A DNA stretch of 64,000 nt, taken from contig NC_056752.1 of NCBI RefSeq assembly GCF_018687715.1, forward strand, positions 14,388,001 through 14,452,000. The letters are read 5' to 3'. The stretch's first letter is position 1, and each line of letters begins with the position of its first letter. A program made the position numbers and the translations under genes. The notes under the pieces are model-generated. The model was not told the origin of the DNA and searched no databases. It worked only from the letters and a program-made list of their open reading frames with translations. The stretch comes from Carya illinoinensis (taxonomy: Eukaryota > Streptophyta > Magnoliopsida > Fagales > Juglandaceae). Below are positions 1-11,825 of the stretch, piece after piece.

Positions 1-534
1 AACCAATGCCAAAAGTTTGTTTATGACAACTTGAGCAGCAATGAATATCTTCAGACATATTCTCTATACAATAATTCATGGTTGGTAGGGTTGGGCGACG
101 AGCCCCATATCTAGCCAGCTCGATCCCCTTGCTTTTGGCCCATCCTTTGTAGAGAATATGTCTCAATATATATTAATAAATTAATTTTTTTAATAAAAAA
201 ATGAGATTTTTCCTTATGTTATATTTTAAAAACCTCCCCCTCGTTTTTGGTCTCTCTCTTTCCTATTTGTATTTGTTTTAAAAGCCCTATCCTTGTACCA
301 GTTTCTCACTGGGCTCTCTCCCCTAGCCCTAGGTCTCTCACTTTCTCTCACCATGGTGGGCGGTGGGAGGATGCCCTTCTGGAGCAAGTTGCCCCCTAGT
401 ATCCGGATGGGGGAACTTGCTCACTGGGGACAAGGCCAGTGGCTACCCGACCAAGAGGTGCGGGTAGCACCCCTAATGGTTGGAGTGGCTAATCCTGAGT
501 ACCATCATGGGCATCAGCATTAATTATTTAAAAA
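1..534. other. Unassigned flank with a short inverted repeat
   Basis: I see no supportable gene here. A 14-bp perfect inverted repeat (arms at 53-66 and 150-163, AGACATATTCTCTA against its complement) encloses about 80 bases and could be the ends of a tiny MITE or chance. The stretch 341-480 is GC-richer and has a short open frame without recognisable similarity. Confidence 0.3.
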
Positions 535-1078
535 AAAAAGAAGCCTTTGAAGTAGGCATGTCTAGTATACAACAAAGTGACAATATGAACACATTCTTCA
601 ATGACTATGTCATTATGAATAAGACAATAAAGCAATTTGTTGCTCAATATATAGAACATTGCCTTTAGTACGAAGGTTGAGAATGAGTCTGCTGCTAGTT
701 GAACTCTTTTCATTCCCAAATCCTACGCAAAAGCCATTTCTCTACCAAGAAGCAATTTCAAATAGTTTACACAAAAGAAATTTTTAGAAAAGTCCAAGAT
801 GAAAGTGAATGGCAAGCTAATAAAACATGCAAACTTCTTAATGCAACTTTAATGATAATGAGTTTGAAGAAAAATTCACTTGTAATTTATTTGAATTCGA
901 AAGCATTTTTTTTTTATATATGAATATGCCCTATGTCTAATGATGCATTGCCTCCAAAATATATCATTCACAAATTGAGGTAGGACTTGAGGCATAAGTG
1001 CACACTTGTTGAAAGCAATTGTAATGACTTGTCTAGCAACCCGAAAGATATGATAGATTGACCAAGTCCCTTTCTGGA
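535..1078 (+). pseudogene. FAR1/FHY3-related (MULE-derived) fragment, decayed
   Basis: One frame reads like the C-terminal part of the MULE transposase region and SWIM-adjacent segment of FAR1-related sequence proteins. A stretch around 555-665 has the pattern GMSSIQQSDNMNTFFNDYV, matching the family's T-x-R-S-E-S-x-N-x-F-F-D-x-Y-V theme. It is followed by an FNSFNSQ-like LNSFHSQ segment at 696-720 and a KQFQIVYT segment at 751-775. A later segment (about 950-1070) resembles the family's LPEKYILxRWRKDxKRRH region, here ALPPKYIIHKL then LRHKC. In-frame stops at 666-668, near 678-684 and at 699 break it, and there is no N-terminal DNA-binding domain or SWIM zinc motif. FAR1 proteins are transcription factors descended from Mutator transposases. 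This is either a gene relic or a MULE relic; no function is expected. The family assignment is from remembered motif patterns. Confidence 0.6.
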
Positions 1079-1111
1079 ATAGCCTCAGTTGTATTATAAT
1101 GACTTGTGCTA

Positions 1112-1136
1112 CCCACCCACCCCCCCCCCCCCCCCC
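1112..1136. repeat. Poly-C tract
   Basis: A near-pure run of C interrupted early by A, directly before a GC-rich stretch (1137-1310). The open frames across it are low-complexity artefacts. Confidence 0.85.
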
Positions 1137-1323
1137 TCGCGGTAAAAAAAGGGGGCCACCCCAGCCCTGCATGCTTAGGCGGAGAGAGTTGGGCACCCAA
1201 GCCTGCCCCCATGGATGGGTTCCTGCTCCCAGATGCCGGGTGGTCGATTTTTCCCCAAGGTCGTCTGTACACCACCAGCCACCCACTATAAGAAAAACAA
1301 ATAAAAGCCAATAAACCACCAAC

Positions 1324-1328
<5 letters not shown>

Positions 1329-1390
<62 letters not shown>
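1329..1390. repeat. (AG)31 microsatellite
   Basis: Uninterrupted AG dinucleotide run. The neighbouring 1391-1620 is AT-rich with no supportable gene. Confidence 0.95.
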
Positions 1391-1393
<3 letters not shown>

Positions 1394-1617
1394 AACAGAG
1401 GGGTGGGAGGATGGGACTTTATAAGAAAACCCTATAATAAAATGGTGTCGTATTAGGATTTTTCATCGTTTTATTAAAGAAAATTATTTTTTAATATACA
1501 TTATAAATATATATACTATAAAAGTGGCTCATGTGAATAGGAATCTATAGTAATTTTGTTTGACACTTTTTTGTTCTGCTTATATCCTTAGAGCATTCCC
1601 CTAATGATATGTTTTGA

Positions 1618-1620
<3 letters not shown>

Positions 1621-1677
<57 letters not shown>

Positions 1678-1688
1678 CCTCCCTCCCT
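1621..1688. repeat. (CT)26 plus (CCCT)n microsatellite
   Basis: A perfect CT run to 1672 followed by CCCT repeats. It is strand-complementary to the AG array about 230 bases upstream, so the two could form a long imperfect hairpin. Confidence 0.95.
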
Positions 1689-2324
1689 AGATATCTTTGT
1701 CTCTTTCTCTCACTAAAATGGCGAAATGCACATGCCCTCCTTGCAACCCAGCCACACCGCCGTCGATAGTGCTACCTCCACTGTTGCACTTCATTGGCAA
1801 CTACCCATCCACCCTTTTTGCCCCAGCCTCAGACCCTCTCTCTCTGTGTTTCTCTCAAAAGCTCCCTCACAATCTCTTGGTTGTCTCCCTCACAATCTCC
1901 TCATCGTCCATTGCTTCTACACTCCACTGGCCATTACTTCCACCAAGCCTCGCCAATCGACTACCCCTTCTCATCCTCCTCGATTCCTTTGTTTGTATCT
2001 CCTGATCTCTCTCTCTCTCTCTCTCCCTCTCTCTCTCTCCCTCCCTCCCTCCTTGTTTCTCTATGTCTCTCATTTCTTGGTCACCACCACTACTTCACTA
2101 CAAGTTGCCGATGTTTTTCCCTTCAATAGAACCTCTCTCTCTCTCTCTAGATTTCTCATTCTCCCTCCCAATCTCCTTAGCCACAATAGCACCACCCAAG
2201 CCTCACAACTAGTTGCGCCGCTACAAATATATATGGACGTTGGAAGAAAGTTGAAAGTACGTTGATATTGAAAACAAATGTTAGAATCGATCGGTTATTG
2301 TGTGGTACACATCTAACCTATATG
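1689..2324. other. CT-rich, low-complexity region without a supportable gene
   Basis: Overlapping open frames on both strands are rich in Ser/Leu/Pro because of pyrimidine bias and interrupted CT repeats (2007-2050, 2132-2150). I see no domain and no splice-supported gene. The last bases before 2325 are the left flank and TSD of the solo LTR. Confidence 0.4.
2320..2324. repeat. Target-site duplication ATATG (left copy)
   Basis: Matches 6151-6155 exactly and abuts the solo LTR terminus. Confidence 0.8.
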
Positions 2325-5300
2325 TGTAATATCCCGCTCCTACGTCTCTCTTATGGTCACGAGTCTTGTTCTTGTTCTATGTGCTGAATCTCGGTGGCAC
2401 ACTTTTAAAGATATCAACCGATTTCTAAAGCAAGCCCAATGTTTTAAAGCCTTTGAATATTTTAGTTGTCGTGAAAATATTTGTATGGGATACTTCCAGT
2501 ATTAGTGGACTAAGCCTGATTTCAAGTAAGACAACTATAATATTTTTGAAGAGCTCCAAAAATATTATAATTGTGAAAAATCATTTTAATTAAATAATTT
2601 TAGTCATTGAAAAATATTATGAGATTTAAATTATGTTAAAAACTCTAAATTTATTTAAATAGTTTTATTCTCTTAAAGGTTTAGCAAACCTTCATCATTT
2701 AATTAATGATGAAGATTATATTTTTTAAGCTAAAATTTAGTTAAATAATATTTTCTTTTAACTTCTCTTTGTGTTTTCAGTTAAGTTAATGTTTACGCAT
2801 TTTCAAATCAGTGTTTTAATTCCCCACCATTAGATTGTTTTGGAGACCCCAAGGTGTAGGGTCTAGATTAAATACCCAAGCCCCTAGCTATTTTCTCCTC
2901 ACTTTTCCTTTTTCCCTCTCTCCTCCCTCTCCCTTAACTTACGCGTACAACCTCCCCCTACCCGATTTCCTCCATCATCTCAGCCTAGCCCCTTGTCGCT
3001 ACACTGTGCCACCACAGCAGCACAACTTCCTCACCGGCTCCACCCCATCCCCGGTTCCCTTTCCCCCATGGTTTCTTCTTCCCTCGTAGGTCCCCCTCTC
3101 CATTGCATGAAACCCATACGAGTTCCTCCACCCAGGGCCATCATGCCTCAGCCCCACACCGCCATCAACTCCTCCCTCTGCCAGAGATCATCCAGCTACA
3201 GAACCCAACCTCCCTCTTCTCCCTCCACATCATGCACACACACAACCCACAAATTTCATGCATGGGTCCTCCATTACCCAGGGCCAAGCTCCATCACCCA
3301 CAACCTCTAGACGCCATCATGATCCTCCCTTAACCACCACTATCCCTCCCCAGGCTCCACCATGCCCAACCATGGCCTTCCCTGAGCTCCCCCTCCATTT
3401 GCAAGTTTTGAAACCCAAGGAACCCCCTTGAAACCAACTACTCCACCGTGCTCCACCACCCCAGCCACCATGAGCCTCCCTTGACCTCCCCTAGCCTAGC
3501 CCTGAGCCCAAACTGCCACTTTATGTGGTGGATAGCCACCATACAAGGTGGATAGCCACCGTATGCAGTTTAGTCGCCACATACGAATCTTTTGACATCA
3601 TTGACCGTGATGGGTAGCGGACAATGCACAGGTTAATCCCAACAATGGTATAACCCTCTCTCTGTCATTATTTATGTTAGATGTTAGTTGGTTAATTGTG
3701 GAGTTTGCTGTGTGGTGAAGTGTTCGGCATAATTGTATAGTGTGATGTGGACTGTGTTGTAAAGTGTGTGCTATAGTAGTGATGCGGTGTAGTTTTGTAA
3801 AGGGAGTACATGTGGCGTGTACTCCATGTTGTGTAGTGTAGTGTTGTGAAGGGAGTACATGTGGTGTGTGTCATAGTAGTGTGTGGCGTAGTGTGGATGG
3901 AAGGGACTCCACGTGGAGTGTACTTCGTGTGGTGTCGTGATGCATCGAATGGTACGTCACAAAGGGTTGGATGGCGTAGAAAGTGTAGGCAGTGTTAAAA
4001 ATTGTTGAACAGTATCCCAGAATAGTCGTGATGTGACCCCACCATAGTGATGGGTGTCACAGTGTAGCTTAGGATTAGCCTCGAGCTACGTGACGAGACA
4101 TAGGTGTAGTGTGAATAGGGTATTGTCATGTAAGTGTTGGAATTAACTTGTAAATGGCTGGGAAGTAGGAAAGTCTTGTTGACTGAGTTTGAGTGGAAGT
4201 TGGTATCGAAGTATGAAACTTGTTTACACAAGCAGGCTTTCAATGGATTATAAGTTGATCTTAGATTATAAAAGGGGGTAAAGTACGTGTGTAATCTGGT
4301 TAAACACATGTGCTGGATGGATTTACCATATGCAATGGGTAATCTGTCCTAAGCATGGGTACATGATGTTTAAGCCTCAGAGTTGGCTTAAAGTCATGTG
4401 GTATGTATGGATAGGAATGAAGATGAAGTACGGATTAGGATGCTAAAAGGAAGTGAAGTGTGTATTGTCTAGGATTGGGGTTGGTGACTTGGTCGGTCGA
4501 GTCATGCATCGGAATGTGGTTAATAAGAAGAGTAAGACAAAGGTCCTAGTGTCTTAACCCCAACGTGAATCATGGAGGTTCACTTTAATAGATGAGCACT
4601 CAGGGTAGAACATCGAGTTTGGAAGTGGTAGTGACTATATGTAGATCCTGAAGGTTTTAGCATAGTAAAGAGCACGAGATAAAATGAGAGTGTTTCCAAG
4701 AGTGAAGTGTAGTTCTAATTTTAGTTTAGTTGCTTATTTACTAAATAGAGAATGATGCTAAGGTTATGTGTGTACATGTAGTTTGACATTTGACATGCAC
4801 ATAAATGGACTGCATGAAATGAGGATAGCATGGAGTCCAGGTAAGTATTATGTTCATACTCTTCTAGAATTTTCTAAATGATAAGAAAGGAAAACGAAAA
4901 ATATTTTATGAAAAATATTCTCTTACGCAATGAAGGAAGAGAAATGATGTTTTACAAAAGTATGCTAAGTATAATGTTTAAACGTATACGAATGTAACCG
5001 CTTGTCTTGGCAGCCCTATCTTGGCAACCCCTGTTTATGCACCCCAAAGTATTAAGTGTATGCATGTGAATGGGTGGTATATGTAATTAGTATTGTATGT
5101 ATTTTCATGAAATGAAATGTGAGGCTTATGCCTTATGCTTTAAGTGATGCTTTAAACGACACGAATAAAGTGTTTTTAAGGATCCTATGAACTGATATTT
5201 AAAGATGCTATAAACTGATGTTTAAGATGATGCTCATGTTTATGCTCTTAAAGAATGTTTTAAATGTCAAGATTTAAGCCTATGCTTTTAAATGATGTTT

Positions 5301-6150
5301 GTGAACTGAATGGACTGAAAAAAAATGAATAAATGAAAAGGGTTGAAAGAACTAAATGAACTGAATGAATGAATGAAATGACTGAAAGTTTGAATGTATG
5401 AAAATACGTAACGGCCATGGTTGAATCAATGGATACCAAAGGACTGGTTAGATTGCAATGCCGAGTAAGTAGTATTGGTAGTGCACATAGTGTTGTCTCC
5501 TAACTAAGGGATTCCCAACCCGCGGCCACGAGCAGAATCATGTTAAAAAAACTATTAACCCTAACACATGGGACGTAACAATATGTAATAGTGAATGGAA
5601 AGTGATAATAAAGAATACATGTATGCTTAGACTCTTTAAGAAATAAAGGCACGAGGTGTGGGGAAATGTTTTACGAAAGAAAATAAACATTTTACTTAAG
5701 ATAATCATTTTCAAGAAAAACTCCACCTTGAAATGTTTTAAATGAATGAATGTCTTATGTATATTACGTACAGAGTGATGAATGCATGACTAAAAGCCTA
5801 CGTTATTATAGTTTAACTATATGAAGCAATGATTACGAGTCTTCGACTCATTTAAGTTTTTATGTGAGCCCTCCTAAGGACAAGATGAGCAGAATGCGTC
5901 AAGACGGACACGACCTAAGGGGAAGCACACAGAGGCCTAGGCACAATGATTTATATGAAAGACTTTTAATTATAAAGTTTAATGTTTTCCGCTATAACCC
6001 TCTTTAAATTAATAAGCACATTTTATTTTATAAATATGGAGTTTTTCTTATTCTAAGAAGGAAAGGAAATTTTTTTAAAACAAACGGTAATTTTCGTCGT
6101 CTTTCTTAAAATCATTTTCTAAAGATCCCACCACAAGGATGGGCGTTACA
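2325..6150 (-). mobile_element. Solo LTR (TGTAACGCCC...GATATTACA), minus strand
   Basis: Read on the minus strand the element starts TGTAACGCCCATCC at 6150 and ends GGAGCGGGATATTACA at 2325, so it has TG...CA termini with a short TGTAA/TTACA inverted repeat. It is flanked by a perfect 5-bp direct repeat ATATG at 2320-2324 and 6151-6155, the duplication expected from LTR-retrotransposon integration. There is no PBS, polypurine tract or pol coding inside, so this is a lone LTR left by recombination. At 3.8 kb it is long for an LTR. It has an AT-rich 3' end (about 2540-2800), a GC-rich block (2850-3530), and short direct repeats around 3790-3950 (GGGAGTACATGTGG appears twice). The termini resemble those of chromovirus LTRs, but lineage cannot be fixed without pol. 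Confidence 0.8.
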
Positions 6151-6155
6151 ATATG
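6151..6155. repeat. Target-site duplication ATATG (right copy)
   Basis: Pairs with 2320-2324. Joining the flanks at one copy gives the pre-insertion site, which belongs to the LTR-like sequence that continues from 6156. Confidence 0.8.
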
Positions 6156-6777
6156 CCTAATTAAGATACATTACATTATTGCTATAACCTTAACAAGACT
6201 AGAGAGTATAAAATATACACGGACCAACAAGCCTACTAGGCCAACATCAAGGGAGTGATCCTTCTACTAGAAGACAAAATAAGGGAGAGGAATAGGAGAC
6301 AAGGACAGAACAAGGAAAAGAAGTGTGTCAAGATAAAAGGAAAAACAAAGAAATAGAAAGTAAAGGAGATGTCATACACACAAGGGAAGGCGGTAATTTT
6401 CACCACTCCCTAAGGGCACGCAAAAAGAGTGGGCATATAAAAGGAAATGGCTAGATGATTTAAAGGGGGACTTCTTGGACTCTTCGACTTGAACTTCAGC
6501 TTCTTGAACCTCATGACGTGAGCTCTAGTGACAAGAGATTCTCCACCAAATATGTTTGAGATCTCCATTGTATAGAGAGTATGAGAGAACATGAGACTAT
6601 AAATAAGCATATGATAGTGGACTCTCCCCTATTTCTCATTCACTGCCATGGACGTACGTACAGCTGCACTGAACCACATCGGGGGACTCCAGATTTCATT
6701 GATCGAGGCCAAAATCTCATAGGGGCCAAGAATGACTCTTTCTCCCCTTTTGGACTATTGTATGATTTGTTGCATTA
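6156..6777 (+). mobile_element. 5' LTR-like segment (copy A) of an old Tat-like element
   Basis: This stretch aligns by eye with 20941-21615: shared blocks include AAAATATACACGG, AGTAAAGGAGATGTCA, GGACTTCTTGGACTCTTCGA, GAGATCTCCATTGTA and the terminal TTTGGACTATTGT...GCATTAA. Copy A lacks about 100 bases present in copy B (near 21385-21475). It is followed at once by a tRNA primer-binding-like site (6779-6796), which marks it as a 5' LTR on the plus strand. The 5' boundary is uncertain because the solo LTR 2325-6150 landed here, so some of this LTR may lie left of 2320. Confidence 0.6.
6598..6605 (+). promoter_or_regulatory. TATA box of LTR copy A
   Basis: TATAAATA inside a block conserved with copy B (21347-21354), about 180 bases before the LTR end, as expected for the U3/R promoter of a plant LTR. 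Confidence 0.45.
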
Positions 6778-6778
6778 A

Positions 6779-6796
6779 TAGTTGGCTCTGTCTGTG
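6779..6796 (+). promoter_or_regulatory. Primer-binding-site-like sequence
   Basis: TTGGCTCTGTCTGTGGGA directly follows the LTR end. It resembles the TTGGCGCCGTCTGTGGGA type of site common in Tat-lineage elements, with CpG-decay-like changes. Confidence 0.5.
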
Positions 6797-8618
6797 GGAT
6801 CGATTTATTTTTTACAACGAAAGTGGAAGAATGAGGATTTTCTGGCATGCTAAAATCACTATGCGAGTTGATGAATTTTTCCTAGATAAGTGTTCTTAAC
6901 CTTTTGACTTTCATTTTTATGAAAAACACTATTGCAGTGAATGAGCAAGTAGATTTTCCCTAACCTAGTTGGTTTAACGAAGTGCACTTAAATGTTTTTT
7001 TATACACCCAAACTCTCCAGCCACTTAAACTATGCACTTAAAGTGTGCAAAGCTCTTACTTACAATAAATAAGTAGGTACCCAAACACAGTGCTTGGGAA
7101 ACGTGCCCTTAAATGTGCAGTTCCCATGCAAGTTAAAACTGTGCATGGCACTGTAACAGTGCCATGCACAGTGCACATTGTTGTAAACCCTAGAGCTTCA
7201 TGGTAGCATGCCGCAGCGTCCAATGACCCCTAACGATTTCTATCAGATGTATGGTGGCCCCCACCCGCGGGGCTGTACCCAATGTTTGGATTGTGCACAA
7301 CGGTGCATGATAGCGTGCACGTAGAAGTGCCATAGCCCAGCTAGGGAGCTATACTAACTGTCACCATATGAACCGTCGGTGCCATCTGTCTCCTCTGAGA
7401 CAGTCCATAATTGCCTCCCATGGCGAAGACTTTGTCGCATGACCATGTGCACGAAACTCCTTGACCTAGTCACATTGTGGCACGGAAGGGGTGTCGGCGG
7501 CCTCCATGTGGACCGCCGGCATGTTTTGTCCTTGCCTAAATGCCACAGTCGTGCCCCTACACATGGTGGGCAATGGTGGCTTGAAGCCACCCACCCAATG
7601 CATGAAACGGGCACTAGACTCGCAGCCAAGTCTCCCCTCACTCGTGGGAGCACCTCCACTCGTCTGCCACCCCCACCACGACCATGCACTCCTTGCCTAA
7701 GGCCTTGGACTAGGACCAATGTACTCCTCGCCCATGGCCATGCACCATGGCCAGTGCACCCCTCACCCAATGCCATTCACCATGCCAAGGTCACCCCTTG
7801 GCTAGCACACTCTTCGCCAAGGAACTCTTTGGCCACACCAACCACGGGCATGGACTCATTGGCTAGCCCCTCCATGGCCATGCACTCCTTGACTAGTCAC
7901 TCCATGACCATGCAACGTGCTCATTAGCATCAGTTGCTTGGCTGCCACATGCACGGCTCCCAACACCTTGTGTGTCACATACACGTGCCTAAACCACCTT
8001 GCATGCATGTTGGATTAGCATCTTGGACAGCCGCCTCCCACCTCACTTAGTGAGAAATGCTTCGATGAATTAACAACTGGCACTGGTGTTTATGCATATG
8101 CTATGAATGTGTCACGTGCATGATACATGAGCCATGCACGGTACACATGAAGGAGAACAAGGAACCACCAAGCGATCGAATCGCCCGCATACAAGTTTCG
8201 AGAGAAAATGAACAGGTCAGAAAGATGAATGACTCCCCAGCAGTAAACTGACTCGATAAAGCAAAGTGAAAAAAAAATTATAGAAAGGCTTGAAAGGAAA
8301 AGGACACCAAGGAAGAAGAGAAGTAGTAATCAGTAGACAATTTTAGCTAGAAAAAACTAACTCACGACAGTTAAAATGCATTGGTTTGTCTCTCTCACAA
8401 TTTGTGTGAATTTTATTTCTACTAACAAAATTGATTCTTGTAGTTCCAAACACCAGCTACACAGTCCCGCTCAGACATCCAAGTTTGTCTCCATCAAAAT
8501 TGATTTCTCGAAGTTAACGTGCATGAGGGCACCCCGGATCTCTGTCACTGTGGAAACATAGCAGCTCATGAGCAAATCCAACTCGGCTTAAACTTTCTCT
8601 ACGATCCAATGGGAGAAT
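6797..8618. other. Internal region of the A-B element, no gag-pol recognised
   Basis: There is no recognisable gag, protease, RT or integrase on either strand. 7340-7930 is GC-rich and contains many ATGCAC/CCATGGCCATGCAC-like motifs; its longest open frames (about 180 codons plus strand, 140 minus strand) are biased in composition and match nothing I know. 7930-8618 shows no gene. Confidence 0.35.
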
Positions 8619-11600
8619 TGTGATGCCCTCAGATTTTGCTTAGGATTGGACAGACATTTGAAGCATTAGGACATACAACACAAGGTTACCTGCCCCCGTT
8701 CATGACATATAAAACTACAATGTTCCTAACATGCATATAATATTATGCAATATTCGCAATGGATAACTTTTCTTTTTTTAGCAACACTATGCACCAAACT
8801 AATAATATCCAAATTACTTAAAACATGATCCATACATACTGACAAGATAAACATCCATGATTACAGTACGGGTCTCAAAAGAATGTAATCTCAACAGCAT
8901 GGGAGACCGCATAATTACAATACCAAAATATAACCCCTGGGCTAGTTCATTGAGTAACTCGCATAACTCGACCAATGCTGCCATAATAATGTCCAAAAAT
9001 CTAACTAAGGAGGTCATGAGCTCCACCTCGTGTCTTCGTCGCCTAATCAACCTACCCTAATCAGCTAGGCTCAGTTGCGTCTCCTTGACCTAACACATCT
9101 CCTACCATTCTGGGAGAATGGTAGTTAGGACTACTACGATGAGATTTGAATACCAATCTTAGCAAGTTAATAGAAAACTTCCATACAGGTTAATAATGCA
9201 TGCATGAAAGTAAAGACATGAATATAAAATCAAAGTCATAAGCAAGCATAAAATAACTTGACATGTAACATGGAAAAAACTGACATCACTTGAATTGAAC
9301 TTAAAACTTGACATGACATGAACTTGATCTGAATTACATGAGCTTGAACTGGAACATGGACAAAACGTGAACTTGAAACGTGACTAAATGTAAACTTGAA
9401 ACATTATTGAACGTGAACTTGAAACAAAACTAAACATGGACTTGAATATAACATAAATGTGAATTTGAACATAGAATGAACGTAAAATACATGAACTTGA
9501 AATTTTGTTTAATAAGCTTGATAAATAAAAGTGACCATGTGGGTACTACATGGGTTCCCTTAAGCCTTCTGTCCCTATCGATTACTGCATCACAACACAA
9601 GTATCTGCACTAGCTATGAGTGCATTAACATACATGCCAGTTCATAACTATCTACACTTGTTGTGAACACACATATTGTATGTATCAATTCATAGGTATT
9701 TGTAATTGTTGTGGACACAAGTACTATTAGTAGCTGTTGTGCTTGGGTGAGCAGTTAATTAGATCTCATTTACAACTCGTTCATCTTTACCTTGTCAACC
9801 CAGCGAATTTCATACTAGTTTAGACACTCCATTATGAACAAAGGAGTTTCACTAAAATATTATCTCATCCAAGTACTTAGGGTTGTGATAGACGTAAACA
9901 GACTTGACATGACTTGAAAGGTTATTCCCGAGATACACAAATAGTACTCAAGACAAAACGTGACACGAAAAGAAAGGACAAAAGTCCTAAAATAACATAA
10001 CAGGACATGAATGTAAAACGGAAGACATGATGTACTATGAAATAGAAAACATTTCATAGCTTGACATAACATGTAACAGACAACATTTAATAACATGGCA
10101 TAACATGTAACATACAAAATTTTATAACATGGCAAAACATGTAACAGAAAATATTACATGACATGACATACATGTAACAGATGGCATTACATAACATGAC
10201 ATATTTGTAACCGATAGAAATCCATGACAGAATAAATTATGTAACAAATAAATATTTTTTGATAGAGTATTATGTGTAACAGATAACTATGGAGTGACAA
10301 GGCATAGTATGGCACATATAATAACATATAGATAAACTATAGTTCACTTACTCATCACATATAATAGAACGAAACATGAAAAACTGGAAGTAGGGATTCT
10401 AAAAGTTAGAAATTTTATCACTAACAATTAGAAACATGAAAAATGCTAGCTTAGAGTAAAATTACCATTTTACCATCTACATGTGGGAAAATCTTCATTT
10501 CACCCTTAACTTAAGGATTTCATATCTTAACTCTAAAAATCACCAAAATTTACTAATGAAATTTTTTTCATAAACTGAAATATCAACTTAGAAAAAATTA
10601 AAACCAAACACAACTATGAAAATACCATAGGGCCAAAACATCCAAAGGCCAAATCTCTTGGTCTTTGTTGCAATTTCTTCCAATTTCAAAACTCATAATC
10701 AAATTAAAATTTTGAAACAAAAATCCTCCTATCCTAATTTTAAAACATGCTTAAAACAAAGATATACTTCTCATAAATACAAAAGTTTTTAGTAAAAGGA
10801 CCCAAATTTTTTTAACTAAAATACAAACCCTTGAATCTCAAGCTTTGACCTAGTTTAAAACATCTCCAAGAACTCCAAAAATCCAAATATTTCTTCTAAC
10901 ATGTTCATAACACATTCCTAGGAACTAACATACTTTGAATCATCAAATAATAGTCACCAAAAATTACAAAACATCACTTGATGTACTCAGCTCCAACACT
11001 TAGTCAAAAACAATTTTTTTCTCAACTTGCTTTGATCAAACAGTTGATCCGAGGCATACAATGATGAATCTTCAAACCAAAATATCATGTGGTTTAAAAA
11101 TGTGTCCTAAAGGAGATCCAACCATTAAACTTAAAATCACATGGCTAAAACTAAATGAAAACATGGATCTAGCTTAAATCATCAAACTTTTGACCAAACT
11201 GAGTATTCTCTTGCATAAAAAATCATATATTTGAAACTAACATAAAAAATCTTCAAAATAACATCCTAAGATGTGGATAAAAGACTTAGTATCATCAAAT
11301 AAATTTATCAAAATCATTGGAGTAAGAATAGACCATTGGGGGAATTGGTTGCTGCTACCGCTATGTAGAAGCGAGGTGGTGAGGTGGATTTTCCTCTCAA
11401 ATCAAGGGACTATTTGGGGCTTCCATGGGCAGGAGTTGGTCGGCCATGGCTGGGGGAAAACTACCTCAAGAAGCTTTGCCAAGTTGGCCAAAATTCATGG
11501 GCCTTAAACAATTGGGCTTCATATGGGGTTGAAAGAGGGTTTGGTTAGGGTTTGAGATGCTATCAAGCTCAAATCTAGTTTTTCTTGACCCAATCAAATT

Positions 11601-11825
11601 GTCAAAGTTTAAAAGGTTGGATAATGGTGTCATAACATGAATTTGAGAAATTAATAGCATATGGAAGTTATTTAGTCAAGTGATTAAAAACAATACTAGA
11701 AATCAAATCAAATAGGGTTTGGAGGCCAACTTTAGGGTTTGGCAACACCGTTTAGGATTTTGGTTTCAACTAGGCTTTTGAGATTTCAATTGGATTCCAA
11801 CTATTTAGAGTTTCACTAAGATTGA
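8619..11825 (+). mobile_element. LTR-like tract beginning TGTGATGCCC, end not found
   Basis: It starts TGTGATGCCCTC, like the solo LTRs at 2325-6150 (minus) and 25350-29294. It has similar internal organisation: an AT-rich body with short tandem ACATGAACTTGA-type repeats (9280-9500), a stretch around 9880-10220 rich in ATAACATG/CATGTAACA motifs, a GC-richer block (11330-11520) and an AT-rich tail. The sequence left of it (AGAAT) does not reappear at an obvious terminus, so the right end is set where the next LTR-like start begins. No coding region is supportable. Boundaries and lineage are uncertain. Confidence 0.4.

Noticed and set aside
1726..2265. 179-codon plus-strand open frame
   Set aside because: Ser/Leu/Pro-rich translation of CT-repeat DNA, overlapping open frames in other phases, no domain.
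2835..3333. Proline-rich open frames
   Set aside because: They lie in the GC-rich block of a solo LTR bounded by a perfect TSD; no conserved domain.
9860..10135. Cys-rich 91-codon minus-strand frame
   Set aside because: Derived from repeated CATGTAACA-type motifs in an LTR-like tract; no recognisable protein.
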